This document shows, piece after piece, positions 17,295-26,286 of a DNA stretch of 64,000 nt. A program made the position numbers and the translations under genes. Origin of the DNA: CBFDBF01 sp050291465 (GTDB taxonomy: Bacteria > Pseudomonadota > Gammaproteobacteria > Chromatiales > Chromatiaceae). The stretch covers positions 1 to 64,000 of the forward strand of contig JBNKJV010000009.1 in NCBI GenBank assembly GCA_050291465.1, written 5' to 3'. The notes below the pieces were generated by a model. The model was given only the letters and a program-made list of their open reading frames with translations, did not search any database and was not told the DNA's origin. Within the stretch, counting starts at the first letter, position 1, and each line of letters begins with the position of its first letter.

Positions 17295-19133
17295 TCAGAG
17301 GCTCTTCCAGAGTGATTCAAAATCCATTTCCGCCATCAACCGATCCGTTTCCTCCGCGAATGATGCCGATTTTACTTTAGCGCCAACTGCAGGCTTACCC
17401 GTTTCCGTGCTGACGTCATATAGATACTGCGCAAACGAATCTGTGCGATCCAGGGCACAGTTCAGGTTGATCGTGTGCTTCCGTCCATCCCGTATCAGAA
17501 AAATCCTGTCCTGGTCGTTGGCAAAGAACGGCGGCATCAGCAGAATCGTTGTTTCATCGTCCAGGCGCTGCAGAAACCCACACCAGTAATCGGTAATATC
17601 GCCAGTCCCCCGCTCCCGGGTTATGGCAACCGGCTCAACGTCTCCCTGCAGAAGCTCCACCCCGAACTCCAGCCATTTGGATTTCTTCGTTCGCATCCAA
17701 CGTATCACTCCAAGCTGCCAGTTCCCCTCTTTGGCCGCATCGGGACCCTCTCTGATTCCCACCAGTTCTCCCACCCGCGCTCGACTATCACCCGCCCCGG
17801 AAAAGACCAGGTGGTAACCGTTAACGCTCTGGTCGAATATCTCGCACACCTTGGTGCAGAGATTTCCTCCGTCCGGTTTAGGCGCCGGCTCAACCTCAAG
17901 CTTTCCATCCATCAGTTCGGACAGCCCATTGTCCGCCGATATTACAAACTCATCCCGCTCGAGAAATTTCCGTCTCCCGAAGACATCCTCCACCTCCGAC
18001 GAACTCACCTCAAATCCAAGTCGGCGCTGTTCAAAATCCGGCTGCACCTCTCCGCCCATAACACCGTAAAGAGCATCAAGCCCGCATATCATTACCACAT
18101 TGCCGAGGGAATCCGACCGTTCGGCACCGCGGCTGGTACCAACACCCCACGCCAACATCAGCTTGGAAATCAGCTCTCCGGTGATTTCTCCCTGGGCCAT
18201 CTTCGGCCGTGTCACACCCGGGCGTTGGGTATCGCCCTGAATCCTCTCCAGCTCCTTTCCCAGTAACAGCTCCAGCTTGTCGGTGATCAACATCCAGCCC
18301 TCGTTGATCGACCCCAGAATATCCGCGTTTGCTCGCACCGGCGGTTGGTCCGCATTGATATCCACGACAAAACTGGACTTATCCGAAACCGACTGGTGCA
18401 GAGAGGCGATCTCGGTGATAGGCGCCCATCGCTGCAAAGCAGAATAGAGTTTAGGCACTTCGCCTTTGAGCAACCGGTAAGGCCCGGCTAACGCCAACAG
18501 CAGAAGCTGCTTGTAAAGATCCTCGGTGCTCTGTTTGTCCTGGCCGTCCCGGTCTTTCGCGAATACCTCCTTACCGTGCAATTCATTTTCCCGCGCATAG
18601 CGGTAAGTTTGATGGATCTCCGCCCAGACGTGGCGTGGAACACTCTGATAAAGCTGGTAGCAATGCAGCAGAATAAGACCCAGACAGGAGAGCACCTGGT
18701 AAACGGCATCCGCGTGAGCCCTTCTGTGGAGCATATGCCCGGTGAAGGACTCGTCGTTAAATTGATCCACAACCACCTTATACGCCACCACTGATCTGGC
18801 CAGGAGCTCCAGACGCAGCCTGGCGATCTGGCGGTCCTTTTTCGGGAGGGGAAGCGGATCCAGAATATAGTACCCCGCCAATGACTCCAACACATGGTCC
18901 AGCGGCGCCTGAAGAAACTCCAGCGCTTCCTGCCTTTCCAACGGCGAGATATCGACGTGACTCAGTCGCGTCAACGCGTCAAAGATCTTTCTGGCGGTTT
19001 GCCCGATATTGCCTATGGGCAGTTCTTCCACCCACAGCTTGAACTCCTTGCGATCGTACTCCTCTTCGAGTGTGAGGGAAGCTCGACGCTGAGGTATTCT
19101 GAAAGGGTTACGCTTTTGGTTCTCGGATGCCAC
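17295..19133 (-). CDS. Conserved hypothetical protein with possible PilZ-like C-terminal domain
   Basis: A 612-residue cytoplasmic protein without signal peptide or membrane helix. The N-terminal 250 residues are helical (LPIGNIGQTARKIFDALTRL, ALEFLQAPLDHVLESLAGYY). The middle is less conserved looking. Around 460-520, ARVGELVGIREG...GNWQLGVIRWMRTKKSKWLEFGVELLQGD has the beta pattern and GVELL ending of PilZ-like domains, which in some gammaproteobacterial proteins bind c-di-GMP. The RxxxR and D/NxSxxG signatures are not clear, so this is tentative. I recognise it only as a group of gammaproteobacterial unknowns. The gene is monocistronic with its own terminator. Confidence 0.65.
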   Translation of the reverse strand: MASENQKRNPFRIPQRRASLTLEEEYDRKEFKLWVEELPIGNIGQTARKIFDALTRLSHVDISPLERQEALEFLQAPLDHVLESLAGYYILDPLPLPKKDRQIARLRLELLARSVVAYKVVVDQFNDESFTGHMLHRRAHADAVYQVLSCLGLILLHCYQLYQSVPRHVWAEIHQTYRYARENELHGKEVFAKDRDGQDKQSTEDLYKQLLLLALAGPYRLLKGEVPKLYSALQRWAPITEIASLHQSVSDKSSFVVDINADQPPVRANADILGSINEGWMLITDKLELLLGKELERIQGDTQRPGVTRPKMAQGEITGELISKLMLAWGVGTSRGAERSDSLGNVVMICGLDALYGVMGGEVQPDFEQRRLGFEVSSSEVEDVFGRRKFLERDEFVISADNGLSELMDGKLEVEPAPKPDGGNLCTKVCEIFDQSVNGYHLVFSGAGDSRARVGELVGIREGPDAAKEGNWQLGVIRWMRTKKSKWLEFGVELLQGDVEPVAITRERGTGDITDYWCGFLQRLDDETTILLMPPFFANDQDRIFLIRDGRKHTINLNCALDRTDSFAQYLYDVSTETGKPAVGAKVKSASFAEETDRLMAEMDFESLWKSL

Positions 19134-19520
19134 TCGACTGTTTCTGAATTTGGGAAAGTAGGTGTTGCTCGCCAGGTACTGAACGCCTTCAACCTAGAGT
19201 ATAGACCTCTGAAGCAAATGCGGTCACAGAGGACGGCGGCAAGGAAGGGCCTATCCGACAGGACCGGATTGCCATCCCGTCCCGGTATCGGCCTTCCTGG
19301 ACATATATACGCTCTATTAACGTATTCGAAAATTCGATCACCGTATTTGGGCTTTGGTATAGCGGGAAATAGCTAAGGAGAGTATCTTATCGGTCCCTGG
19401 ATTTGGGGCGGATCATGACCGCCCGATCATGAAATAACCCAGCGCTCAAGTCAACTTTTTTGGTGTCGCTGCTGGCTGATGTCTTTTGAAAGAGATCCAT
19501 TCCGCAACGGAGGAAAATCC
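19134..19520 (+). promoter_or_regulatory. Upstream region of the qmo operon
   Basis: A 387-nt gap with no gene. It holds a long imperfect inverted repeat (GGAAGGGCC near 19242 with GGCCTTCC near 19291), an AT-rich block with TATATA near 19305, and a short hairpin GGGCGG/CCGCCC near 19407-19425. Promoter elements cannot be assigned with confidence. GGAGG directly precedes the qmoA ATG. Confidence 0.4.
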
Positions 19521-20816
19521 ATGACGGAAGTAATCGCAACCAACCAGACCATACTGGTGGTCGGTGGCGGGATCAGCGGTATGACCGCTGCCCTGGAAGC
19601 CGCCGAGACCGGCAAACAGGTCGTTCTGGTTGAGAAGCGCCCCTATGTAGGCGGCCGTGTCACTCAACTCTATAAATATTTCCCCAAGCTCTGTTTCCCC
19701 ACCTGTGGTCTGGAAATCAACCAGCGTCGGGCGAAAATGAATCCGAACCTGACCATAATCACCATGGCCGAGGTCACGGACATACAGGGCGAGGCAGGGA
19801 ATTACACCGCCACCGTCAAGATCAGTCCCCGTTTCGTCAACGAGAACTGCACCGGTTGCGGCGACTGCGAAAAGGCGGTGGAAGCGGAGTTCGACAACGA
19901 ATTCAATTACGGTCTGAGCGGCATGGCCAAGCGCAAGGGCGCTTACCTGCCCCATAAGATGGCTTACCCCCAGCGCTACGTCATCGATCCGGCCGTCATC
20001 GGCACCGATGACGCTCAGAAAACGAAAGACGCCTGCAAATACGACGCCGTTGATCTGGAGATGCAGGAAGAGACTATCTCCTTCAAGGCTGGCGCCGTGA
20101 TCTGGGCCACCGGCTGGAAGCCGTACGACGCCAACAAGATCCAGCCTTACGGCTACGATCGTTTCGCCAACGTCATCACCAATGTGGAATTCGAGCGCAT
20201 GGCCGATCCGCAGGGTCCCACCGGCGGCAAGATCGTACGCCCCTCGGATGGCGAACCGGCAAAGAACATCGCCTTTATCCAGTGCGCCGGCTCCCGTGAT
20301 CACAACCACCTGCTGCACTGCTCCCGTATCTGCTGCATGGCCACCCTGAAGCAGACCCACTACGTGCAGGACCAGCTGGGAGACGAGGGCAAGTCCACTA
20401 TTTATTATATTGATATCCGCGCCATCGACCGGTTTGAGGATTTCTACCAGACGGTAAAGGCGAACGAGAACGTCTCTTTCGTCAAATCCAAGGTCGCCTC
20501 CATTGCGCAGAACCGGGAAAACAACAACCCGATCCTGCACGGCGTGGACACCGAAGGTTATAACCGCTACGCCAACGAGCACGACCTGGTGGTGCTGGCC
20601 GTGGGCATGGAGCCCAGCGTCGACAAGGAGAGTTTTCCGGTGGACATCCAGATCAACGAAGGCGGTTTCATCGAGCCCGCCCCGGAGAACGGAGGCGTAT
20701 TCGCCGCCGGCTGCTCCTCCGATGCACTGGATGTGAACCGTGCCGCCCAGCAGGCCACCGGCGCCGCCCTGCGCGCCGTCCAAGTTGTCAACCGCGTAGC
20801 CGGAACGGAGGGTTAA
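19521..20816 (+). CDS. qmoA: Quinone-interacting membrane-bound oxidoreductase subunit QmoA (HdrA-like)
   Basis: A 431-residue HdrA-type flavoprotein. The start MTEVIATNQ at 19521 has GGAGG 7 nt upstream; an ATG 14 codons earlier lacks one. The FAD-binding VVGGGISGMTAALEAAETG is near residue 10. ENCTGCGDC near 112 and the downstream GSRDHNHLLHCSRICCM provide cysteines for Fe-S binding. The operon qmoA-qmoB-hdrC-hdrB is tightly packed. In sulfur oxidisers it is thought to exchange electrons between AprBA and the quinone pool. The enzyme pair aprBA lies 15 kb away in the same window, supporting this role. Confidence 0.93.
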   Translation: MTEVIATNQTILVVGGGISGMTAALEAAETGKQVVLVEKRPYVGGRVTQLYKYFPKLCFPTCGLEINQRRAKMNPNLTIITMAEVTDIQGEAGNYTATVKISPRFVNENCTGCGDCEKAVEAEFDNEFNYGLSGMAKRKGAYLPHKMAYPQRYVIDPAVIGTDDAQKTKDACKYDAVDLEMQEETISFKAGAVIWATGWKPYDANKIQPYGYDRFANVITNVEFERMADPQGPTGGKIVRPSDGEPAKNIAFIQCAGSRDHNHLLHCSRICCMATLKQTHYVQDQLGDEGKSTIYYIDIRAIDRFEDFYQTVKANENVSFVKSKVASIAQNRENNNPILHGVDTEGYNRYANEHDLVVLAVGMEPSVDKESFPVDIQINEGGFIEPAPENGGVFAAGCSSDALDVNRAAQQATGAALRAVQVVNRVAGTEG

Positions 20817-20820
20817 TACC

Positions 20821-23067
20821 GTGTCTGACGAAAAGAAATTTGCCGGATACATCTGCACCGGCTGCGGCATCGGCGAACGCCTGGACGCCGGCCAGCTGGA
20901 GACCACGGCCAGCCGTGACGGTAAGATGCAGATGTGCAAACAGCACGAGATGCTCTGTAATGCCGAAGGCGTACAGATGATCCGTGACGATATCGCCAAC
21001 GAAGGCGTTACCCACCTCATGATCGCGGCCTGTTCCCGCCGCGCCAAGGTGGAGGCCTTCAACTTCACCGGCGTGGCCATGACTCGCGCCAACCTGCGTG
21101 AAGGGGTCATCTGGGTCCGTCCCGATAGCGACGAGAACCGCGAAACCACCCAGGAGATGGCGGACGACTATATCCGCATGGCCTGCGCCGAGCTGAAGGC
21201 GATGAACATCCCTGCCGCTTCCGGCGAACAGAGCCTGAACAGAAACCTGCTGGTAGTCGGTGGCGGCATCACCGGCATGACTGCCGCCCTCGAGGCCGCG
21301 GCCGCCGGTTACCCGGTCACCATCGTGGAGAAGGCGGGACAGCTGGGCGGACACGCCGCCGGGCTGTACAAGTCCATCCCCTACCGCGCCCCCTTCGCCG
21401 AACCGGCGGATACCGGCGTGGAGCAGATGATCGCCGACATCGAGGCTGACGGAAACATCACCGTCCACCTCAACAGCACCCTGGCCAAGACCGAGGGCGC
21501 CCCGGGCCGTTTCAAGGTCCAGATCGCCACCGAGTCCGGTTCCACCAGCGAGGCGGAGTTCGGCGCCATTATCCAGGCCACCGGCTTCACTTGCTACGAC
21601 CCCAGCGGCCTGAGCCAGTACAACTACAGCAACAGCGCCGATATCATCACCGCCTGGGAGCTGGAACAGCTGGCCAAGGAGGCCGACGGCGGCCCCATTA
21701 AACGCCCCTCCGACGGCAAGGAAGTGGCCGCAGTGGCGTTCGTACAGAACGTAGGTCAGAACTCCAGCGAAGAGGGTCAGCTGCCGTACCACAACGGTAT
21801 CGGTGACCTGGTCGCCATCAAGCAGGCCATGTATTTCAAGGCCCGGAACGGCGACTGCGACACCACCATCCTGTTCAACAACCTGCGCACCCCCGGTAAC
21901 TCCGGTGAAGACTTCTACCGTGCGGGTCAGGAGAACATGGTCACCTTCTCCAAGGGCCAGGTCACCGAGGTGACCAGCGGTCTGGAAGTGAAGTTCAAGG
22001 ACCTGATCCTGAACGAAGAGACCTCCATGCAGGCGGATCTGGTGGTGCTGGATGTGGGCATGGTGCCCAACTCCGGTCCCGACCCCTACGCCCTGCTGGC
22101 CCTGGAGGATATCGAGGACTCGGCGGAGCGCGAGGCCAAAAAGGCCGAGATCATGGCGGTGGCACCGCCCTCGATCCTGAACCTGGACTACCGCCAAGGT
22201 ACCGACCTGCCGCATCTGAAGTACGGGTTCACCGATTCCCACTTCATCTGCTTCCCCTACGAGACCCGCCGCACCGGTATCTATGCCGCCGGCCCCCTGC
22301 GCCGTCCCATGGACATGCGCCAGGCCCGCGACGATGCCGCCGGTGCCACCATGAAGGCGATCCAGGCCGCCGAGAACGCCGGTCAGGGCCGTGCCGCCCA
22401 CCCGCGTGTCGGCGACCTCTCTTACCCGCAGTTCCGCAAGGAAGGCTGCACCCAGTGCAAACGCTGCACCGTGGAGTGTCCGTTCGGGGCCATCAACGAG
22501 GATGAGCAGACCTATCCGCTGTTCAACGAGGCGCGCTGCCGCCGTTGCGGCACCTGCATGGGCGCCTGCCCGGTACGGGTGATCTCCTTCGAGAACTACT
22601 CGGTGGAGACCGTCAATCAGCAGATCAAGAACTGCGACATGCCGGACGAGTTCGACGAGAAGCCGCGTATCCTGGTATTCGCCTGCGAGAACGACGCCTA
22701 TCCGGCGCTGGACCAGGCCGCCATGAACGGCGTGGAGATCAACCCTTGGGCGCGGGTCATCCCGGTCCGCTGTCTCGGTTCCGTGAGTCTCTCCTGGATC
22801 ACCGACGCCCTAAACAACGGCTACGACGGCATCGTGCTGATGGGCTGCCAGAAGGGCGATGACTACCAGTGCCATTTCGTACGCGGTTCCGCCATGGCCA
22901 TGGAGCGCATGAGCAAGGTGGGTGACACCCTTGAGACCCTGAACCTGGAGCCGGAGCGGGTTGCGGTCCACGAGGTGGCGATCACTGATGTCGAGCGTGC
23001 ACCGCAGCTGATCAACGACATGGCCGCGACCGTCGAGAAGGTCGGCATGAGCCCGTTCAAGTTCTAA
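20821..23067 (+). CDS. qmoB: QmoB: HdrA-like flavoprotein with ferredoxin and MvhD-like domains
   Basis: A 748-residue protein starting at GTG 20821, with GGAGGG overlapping the qmoA stop. Order: an N-terminal CTGCGIGERL cysteine region, FAD-binding LVVGGGITGMTAALEAAAAG near 146, two 4Fe-4S ferredoxin motifs near 545-580 (CTQCKRCTVECPFG; CRRCGTCMGACPV), and a C-terminal MvhD-like domain (VFACENDAY, CLGSVS, LMGCQKGDD, C-H-F). This is the standard QmoB build, combining HdrA and an MvhD-type electron-entry unit. Length is as expected. It is followed after 10 nt by hdrC. Confidence 0.93.
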   Translation: MSDEKKFAGYICTGCGIGERLDAGQLETTASRDGKMQMCKQHEMLCNAEGVQMIRDDIANEGVTHLMIAACSRRAKVEAFNFTGVAMTRANLREGVIWVRPDSDENRETTQEMADDYIRMACAELKAMNIPAASGEQSLNRNLLVVGGGITGMTAALEAAAAGYPVTIVEKAGQLGGHAAGLYKSIPYRAPFAEPADTGVEQMIADIEADGNITVHLNSTLAKTEGAPGRFKVQIATESGSTSEAEFGAIIQATGFTCYDPSGLSQYNYSNSADIITAWELEQLAKEADGGPIKRPSDGKEVAAVAFVQNVGQNSSEEGQLPYHNGIGDLVAIKQAMYFKARNGDCDTTILFNNLRTPGNSGEDFYRAGQENMVTFSKGQVTEVTSGLEVKFKDLILNEETSMQADLVVLDVGMVPNSGPDPYALLALEDIEDSAEREAKKAEIMAVAPPSILNLDYRQGTDLPHLKYGFTDSHFICFPYETRRTGIYAAGPLRRPMDMRQARDDAAGATMKAIQAAENAGQGRAAHPRVGDLSYPQFRKEGCTQCKRCTVECPFGAINEDEQTYPLFNEARCRRCGTCMGACPVRVISFENYSVETVNQQIKNCDMPDEFDEKPRILVFACENDAYPALDQAAMNGVEINPWARVIPVRCLGSVSLSWITDALNNGYDGIVLMGCQKGDDYQCHFVRGSAMAMERMSKVGDTLETLNLEPERVAVHEVAITDVERAPQLINDMAATVEKVGMSPFKF

Positions 23068-23077
23068 GGAGGCACCG

Positions 23078-23686
23078 ATGAGCGCAATTCAGAAATACCG
23101 CACCAGCTTCCTGAAAGAGGTTGAAGCGAATGTCGAGGAAGGCGAATGGGTGAAGATGTGCATGCAGTGTGGCGTCTGCGCCGGCTCCTGCCCGTTCGGA
23201 CCCCATTGGGAACATCCGCCGCAGGAGATCTTCATGATGATCCGCGCCGGCAAACGCGAGGAGGTCCTCTCCTCCGATTCCATGTGGATGTGCACCTCAT
23301 GTTACAACTGCATCGCCCGCTGCCCGCGCGGCCTGCCCATTACCCACATCATGCACGGCCTGGCCCATTACGCCAAACGCCTGAAACTGGTGCCCCAAAA
23401 TCAGCCCACGCAGAAGTTTGCACAGTTGTTCTGGGAGAACCTGAACAAGAAGGGACGGGTCAACGAGCTGAAACTGGGTATGGCCCTCTATTTCATGAAC
23501 GGCTTTGCCGAGGGCATCAAGGTCGCCATGGCAAATCAGAAACTGGGCATGAACATGCTTAAGACCAAACGCATGAGCGTTGGCGAGGCATTTGGCGGTC
23601 ACAGTTGCGACGACGTCCCCGGTCTGCACAAGATCATGCAGAAGGCACAGGAACTGGAAGACGCCCGTATCCAGGGCGAAAGCTGA
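23078..23686 (+). CDS. hdrC: HdrC-like 4Fe-4S protein (QmoC-replacing subunit)
   Basis: A 202-residue soluble iron-sulfur protein. Two CxxCxxCxxxCP-type motifs are seen, CMQCGVCAGSCPFG near 27 and CTSCYNCIARCPRGLP near 70, as in heterodisulfide reductase subunit C. No transmembrane helices follow, unlike QmoC of sulfate reducers, which fuses this domain to a cytochrome b-like membrane part. GGAGG lies before ATG. Together with the next gene it forms the QmoAB-HdrCB variant described in some sulfur oxidisers and Gram-positive sulfate reducers. Confidence 0.9.
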   Translation: MSAIQKYRTSFLKEVEANVEEGEWVKMCMQCGVCAGSCPFGPHWEHPPQEIFMMIRAGKREEVLSSDSMWMCTSCYNCIARCPRGLPITHIMHGLAHYAKRLKLVPQNQPTQKFAQLFWENLNKKGRVNELKLGMALYFMNGFAEGIKVAMANQKLGMNMLKTKRMSVGEAFGGHSCDDVPGLHKIMQKAQELEDARIQGES

Positions 23687-23702
23687 GCGAGGAAACATCA
23701 TC

Positions 23703-24596
23703 ATGGCTAAAGAGTTATCGTTTTACCCCGGATGTTCCTCGCAGAAGGGCGCATCCGCCTCCAACTACATGGTGTCGGTAAACGCCATGTGCGAGGAACT
23801 GGATATCAAACTCAACGAGATCCCGGACTGGAACTGCTGTGCCGCCTCTATCGGTTATGCCGGTGGCGGTGAACTGCCGCGTCTGACCCTGTCGGCGCGC
23901 AATATCGCCCTGTCCGAACAGCACAATCCCGGACAGGAGATCGTCGCCACCTGCGCCGCCTGCTGGCTCGCCACCCGCGAAGCCAAGGAGCGCCTGGAGG
24001 AGGACGAAGCGCTGTTTGCCGAGGCCAACCAGGCCCTGGCCGAGGCCGGTCTTAAAATGGAGAACAACGTCCCGGCCAAACACATGGTCGAGGTGCTGGT
24101 GGAAGAGATCGGTTACGACGCCATCAAGGCCAAGGTCAAGAAACCGCTGACCGGACTCAAGATCGCCGGTTACGTAGGCTGCCAGACCAACCGCCCGTTC
24201 GGTATCGCCGGCGAATCCTTCGAGAACCCGGTCTACCTGGACAACATGGTGGAGGCCCTGGGCGGCGAACCCATCCGCAACTTCGACAAGAAGGTCCAGT
24301 GCTGCGGCGGCGCCTTGGCTTTCTCCGAGCCGGAGAAATCCTTCGAACTGGTCAAGGGGATCATCGAGTCCGCTTCCGACATGGGCGCCGACCTGATCGT
24401 CACCCCCTGCCCGGTGTGCCAGATGAACGTGGAGGTCTACCAGGACCAGATCAACAAGCTGTTCGGCACCAAGTTCGAAATGCCGGTGGTCTATTACAGC
24501 CAGCTGATGGCGGTGGCGTTCGGACGTTCCGCCGAGGACGCGGCGCTGAACGGTCAGGTCATCAAGGCCAAAAAACTGGAGGAGATTGCGAGTTAA
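23703..24596 (+). CDS. hdrB: HdrB-like CCG-domain protein
   Basis: A 297-residue protein starting MAKELSFYPGC, with GAGGAAA upstream. It has two complete CCG motifs. The first is YPGC, then NCC, then CAAC. The second is VGC, then QCCGG, then CPVC. In HdrB each such set binds a noncubane 4Fe-4S cluster that splits heterodisulfides. Here both clusters should form, so a disulfide, persulfide or bifurcating reaction is possible besides plain electron relay. It is last in the operon, before a strong terminator. Confidence 0.9.
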   Translation: MAKELSFYPGCSSQKGASASNYMVSVNAMCEELDIKLNEIPDWNCCAASIGYAGGGELPRLTLSARNIALSEQHNPGQEIVATCAACWLATREAKERLEEDEALFAEANQALAEAGLKMENNVPAKHMVEVLVEEIGYDAIKAKVKKPLTGLKIAGYVGCQTNRPFGIAGESFENPVYLDNMVEALGGEPIRNFDKKVQCCGGALAFSEPEKSFELVKGIIESASDMGADLIVTPCPVCQMNVEVYQDQINKLFGTKFEMPVVYYSQLMAVAFGRSAEDAALNGQVIKAKKLEEIAS

Positions 24597-24631
24597 TAAC
24601 AACCACAATCACTTCCTAAGAAGAAGAACTT

Positions 24632-24658
24632 AAGCCCTCCTCGGAGGGCTTTTCTTTT
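24632..24658 (+). terminator. Intrinsic terminator of the qmo/hdr operon
   Basis: Stem AAGCCCTCC/GGAGGGCTT with a 2-nt loop, followed by TTCTTTT, 35 nt after the hdrB stop. A tight GC-rich stem plus U-tract is a textbook intrinsic terminator. Confidence 0.9.
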
Positions 24659-24678
24659 GGCCGGTATTTCTTCACCGC

Positions 24679-25038
24679 TTATTGCTTATTATCCGGCTCC
24701 CACACCGCCAGAAATATCAGTGAATAGATCACTATCGGAATAAATATGCCGTAAATAAACTTCACATCAAAAATAAACCCCATCCATATGGAAACGGAGA
24801 TACTTGTCAGGACAAGCAGCAGCAACAACCAAAACAGATACAGCGTTTTTCGATCTTTAGCATCTAGATACTTCTTTGTAACCAGCCCCAGAAGTAACCC
24901 CAAGGACAGCGTGGCCATAACTGACCAGAAGATCATATCGGTAATAGCCGAGAAGTCAGATGCATTTGCCGCCAGGGGCAGCAAAAATGCCGGAACAAAA
25001 ACCAACACCCGCCGATTCAGCATAATTGTTTTCTGCAT
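24679..25038 (-). CDS. Hypothetical small membrane protein
   Basis: A 119-residue protein. An N-terminal hydrophobic stretch ends LAANASDF and could be a cleaved signal or first helix, followed by three membrane segments (IFWSVMATLSLGLLLGLV, LFWLLLLLVLTSISVSIW, IYGIFIPIVIYSLIFLAVW). A short basic loop KKYLDAKDRKT sits between the first two. No family recognised. It lies alone after the qmo terminator on the opposite strand. Confidence 0.6.
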   Translation of the reverse strand: MQKTIMLNRRVLVFVPAFLLPLAANASDFSAITDMIFWSVMATLSLGLLLGLVTKKYLDAKDRKTLYLFWLLLLLVLTSISVSIWMGFIFDVKFIYGIFIPIVIYSLIFLAVWEPDNKQ

Positions 25039-25116
25039 CGAAGATCCAAGGGGAATTACAAGGTCGCCCGCAAACCAACCCGCATTTTCAGGAGTCGGCT
25101 ACCCCGTGACCGCAGC

Positions 25117-25590
25117 CTATAAGGCCTGCTGCAGCGTTTCAACAACACTCAATACCTGATCCACGCCTTGGTTATTGGCGCGGTCATCGGCCTCCGGGAG
25201 CAAAGTAAGACGGCATAGTTCATGTATATGATCAAAATAACTGCGGATATCCACGGCCTGAAACAGTCCCTTCTCAACACCGTCGATAAGTACGCTTGAA
25301 CCCTCGAATACAACGGCGGCCAGCTTATCGATAGTCAGATCTTCGGGTTTAAACAGCTGATCCAGCTCATCGTTCTTCATGATCTGATAAGTAAACAGCA
25401 GTAATTGCTGGCCGATGCTCGGCTCCAGGGTGGCAACGGTATCATGTAGATAAGTGGCCACCCGCAACATACGCTCCTGTAGATCTTCCGTAACAAACTG
25501 GGAGGAAAGCAATACCACCGCGGCGGTCAACTTGCCGTGGGGCATGCCCTTAAGCTGCTCCAGCAGTTCGCTCTCATTCGTATCAGTCAT
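25117..25590 (-). CDS. Hypothetical protein
   Basis: A 157-residue acidic, mostly helical cytoplasmic protein (LLEQLKGMPHGKLTAAVVLL, LQERMLRVATYLHDTVATLE, FDHIHELCRLTLLPE). No signal, membrane segment or motif. The helical repeats resemble a four-helix packing, but I cannot name a family. The first of several small minus-strand genes. Confidence 0.6.
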   Translation of the reverse strand: MTDTNESELLEQLKGMPHGKLTAAVVLLSSQFVTEDLQERMLRVATYLHDTVATLEPSIGQQLLLFTYQIMKNDELDQLFKPEDLTIDKLAAVVFEGSSVLIDGVEKGLFQAVDIRSYFDHIHELCRLTLLPEADDRANNQGVDQVLSVVETLQQAL

Positions 25591-25716
25591 TCGATGTCCC
25601 GTGAACTGTATTAAGCAGGCCGGAAAGAAACGGACCGGAAGTCTGAAGAAACGGGGCCGGAGAACGGTGTTCCCTATTATTGGAAACGATCGTTCTCCAA
25701 CCCTATTCTTTTTGCG

Positions 25717-26286
25717 CTACCGGACTATTACCAGACTTTCCTGATCAAGCTGCAACTGGGAGATCTTCATCAGGCCTGATTTGATGTTCTCCCGTACCGC
25801 ACCTTCCACCGCAAGGCGCAACCGGGTTACCCCTGCAAACGCCTGTCCCGCCGTCGCCGTATAGGATGACGTAACCGCCTCCCTCATCACCGCCTCCTTC
25901 GTTTCCTTATTAACCAGAGACCAGGCCGCCTCCATGCGCACGGTAAAGCTGAAGCCGAACATGGGTTTGGTCATACTGATGATCGTTACGCTCAGCAGGT
26001 AATCCGAATCGTTGCCATGAATCACTTGCGTAAACAGGCCACTCTCCACTATCGACTCCTCGATCGCCGCCGCCAGATCGGGATTTGATATGTTGGGAAC
26101 ATCTACAGAACCTGTCTCACCCCCGCCCTGAGTCATGATGGAGACGGTTTTCTGGTGATGGTTGACTATCTGGATATCATGAACAACCACCGCCTCCTTG
26201 GATGCCGGAGACGCACAGCCGGAGAGCATGGCGACTGCGCCGACGAGCACCGCCGTGAATACAAACGCCCGACTATTCCTGCACAT
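25717..26286 (-). CDS. Hypothetical lipoprotein
   Basis: A 189-residue lipoprotein starting MCRNSRAFVF at 26286 with AGGGGG upstream. The lipobox is MLSGC, so mature Cys is near residue 23. The beta-rich mature part includes IQIVNHHQKTVSIMT, a helix AAAIEESIVESGLF, and YLLSVTIISMTK, a layout like other small envelope lipoproteins of unknown function. Its start overlaps the end of the previous lipoprotein gene by 14 nt, so the two are probably co-translated and may work together. Confidence 0.72.
   Translation of the reverse strand: MCRNSRAFVFTAVLVGAVAMLSGCASPASKEAVVVHDIQIVNHHQKTVSIMTQGGGETGSVDVPNISNPDLAAAIEESIVESGLFTQVIHGNDSDYLLSVTIISMTKPMFGFSFTVRMEAAWSLVNKETKEAVMREAVTSSYTATAGQAFAGVTRLRLAVEGAVRENIKSGLMKISQLQLDQESLVIVR

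Noticed and set aside
19446..22401. Long antisense frames over qmoA and qmoB (567 and 537 codons)
   Set aside because: High third-position GC in the real genes keeps the antisense frame open; the product looks like Gly/Val/Leu repeats without a fold.
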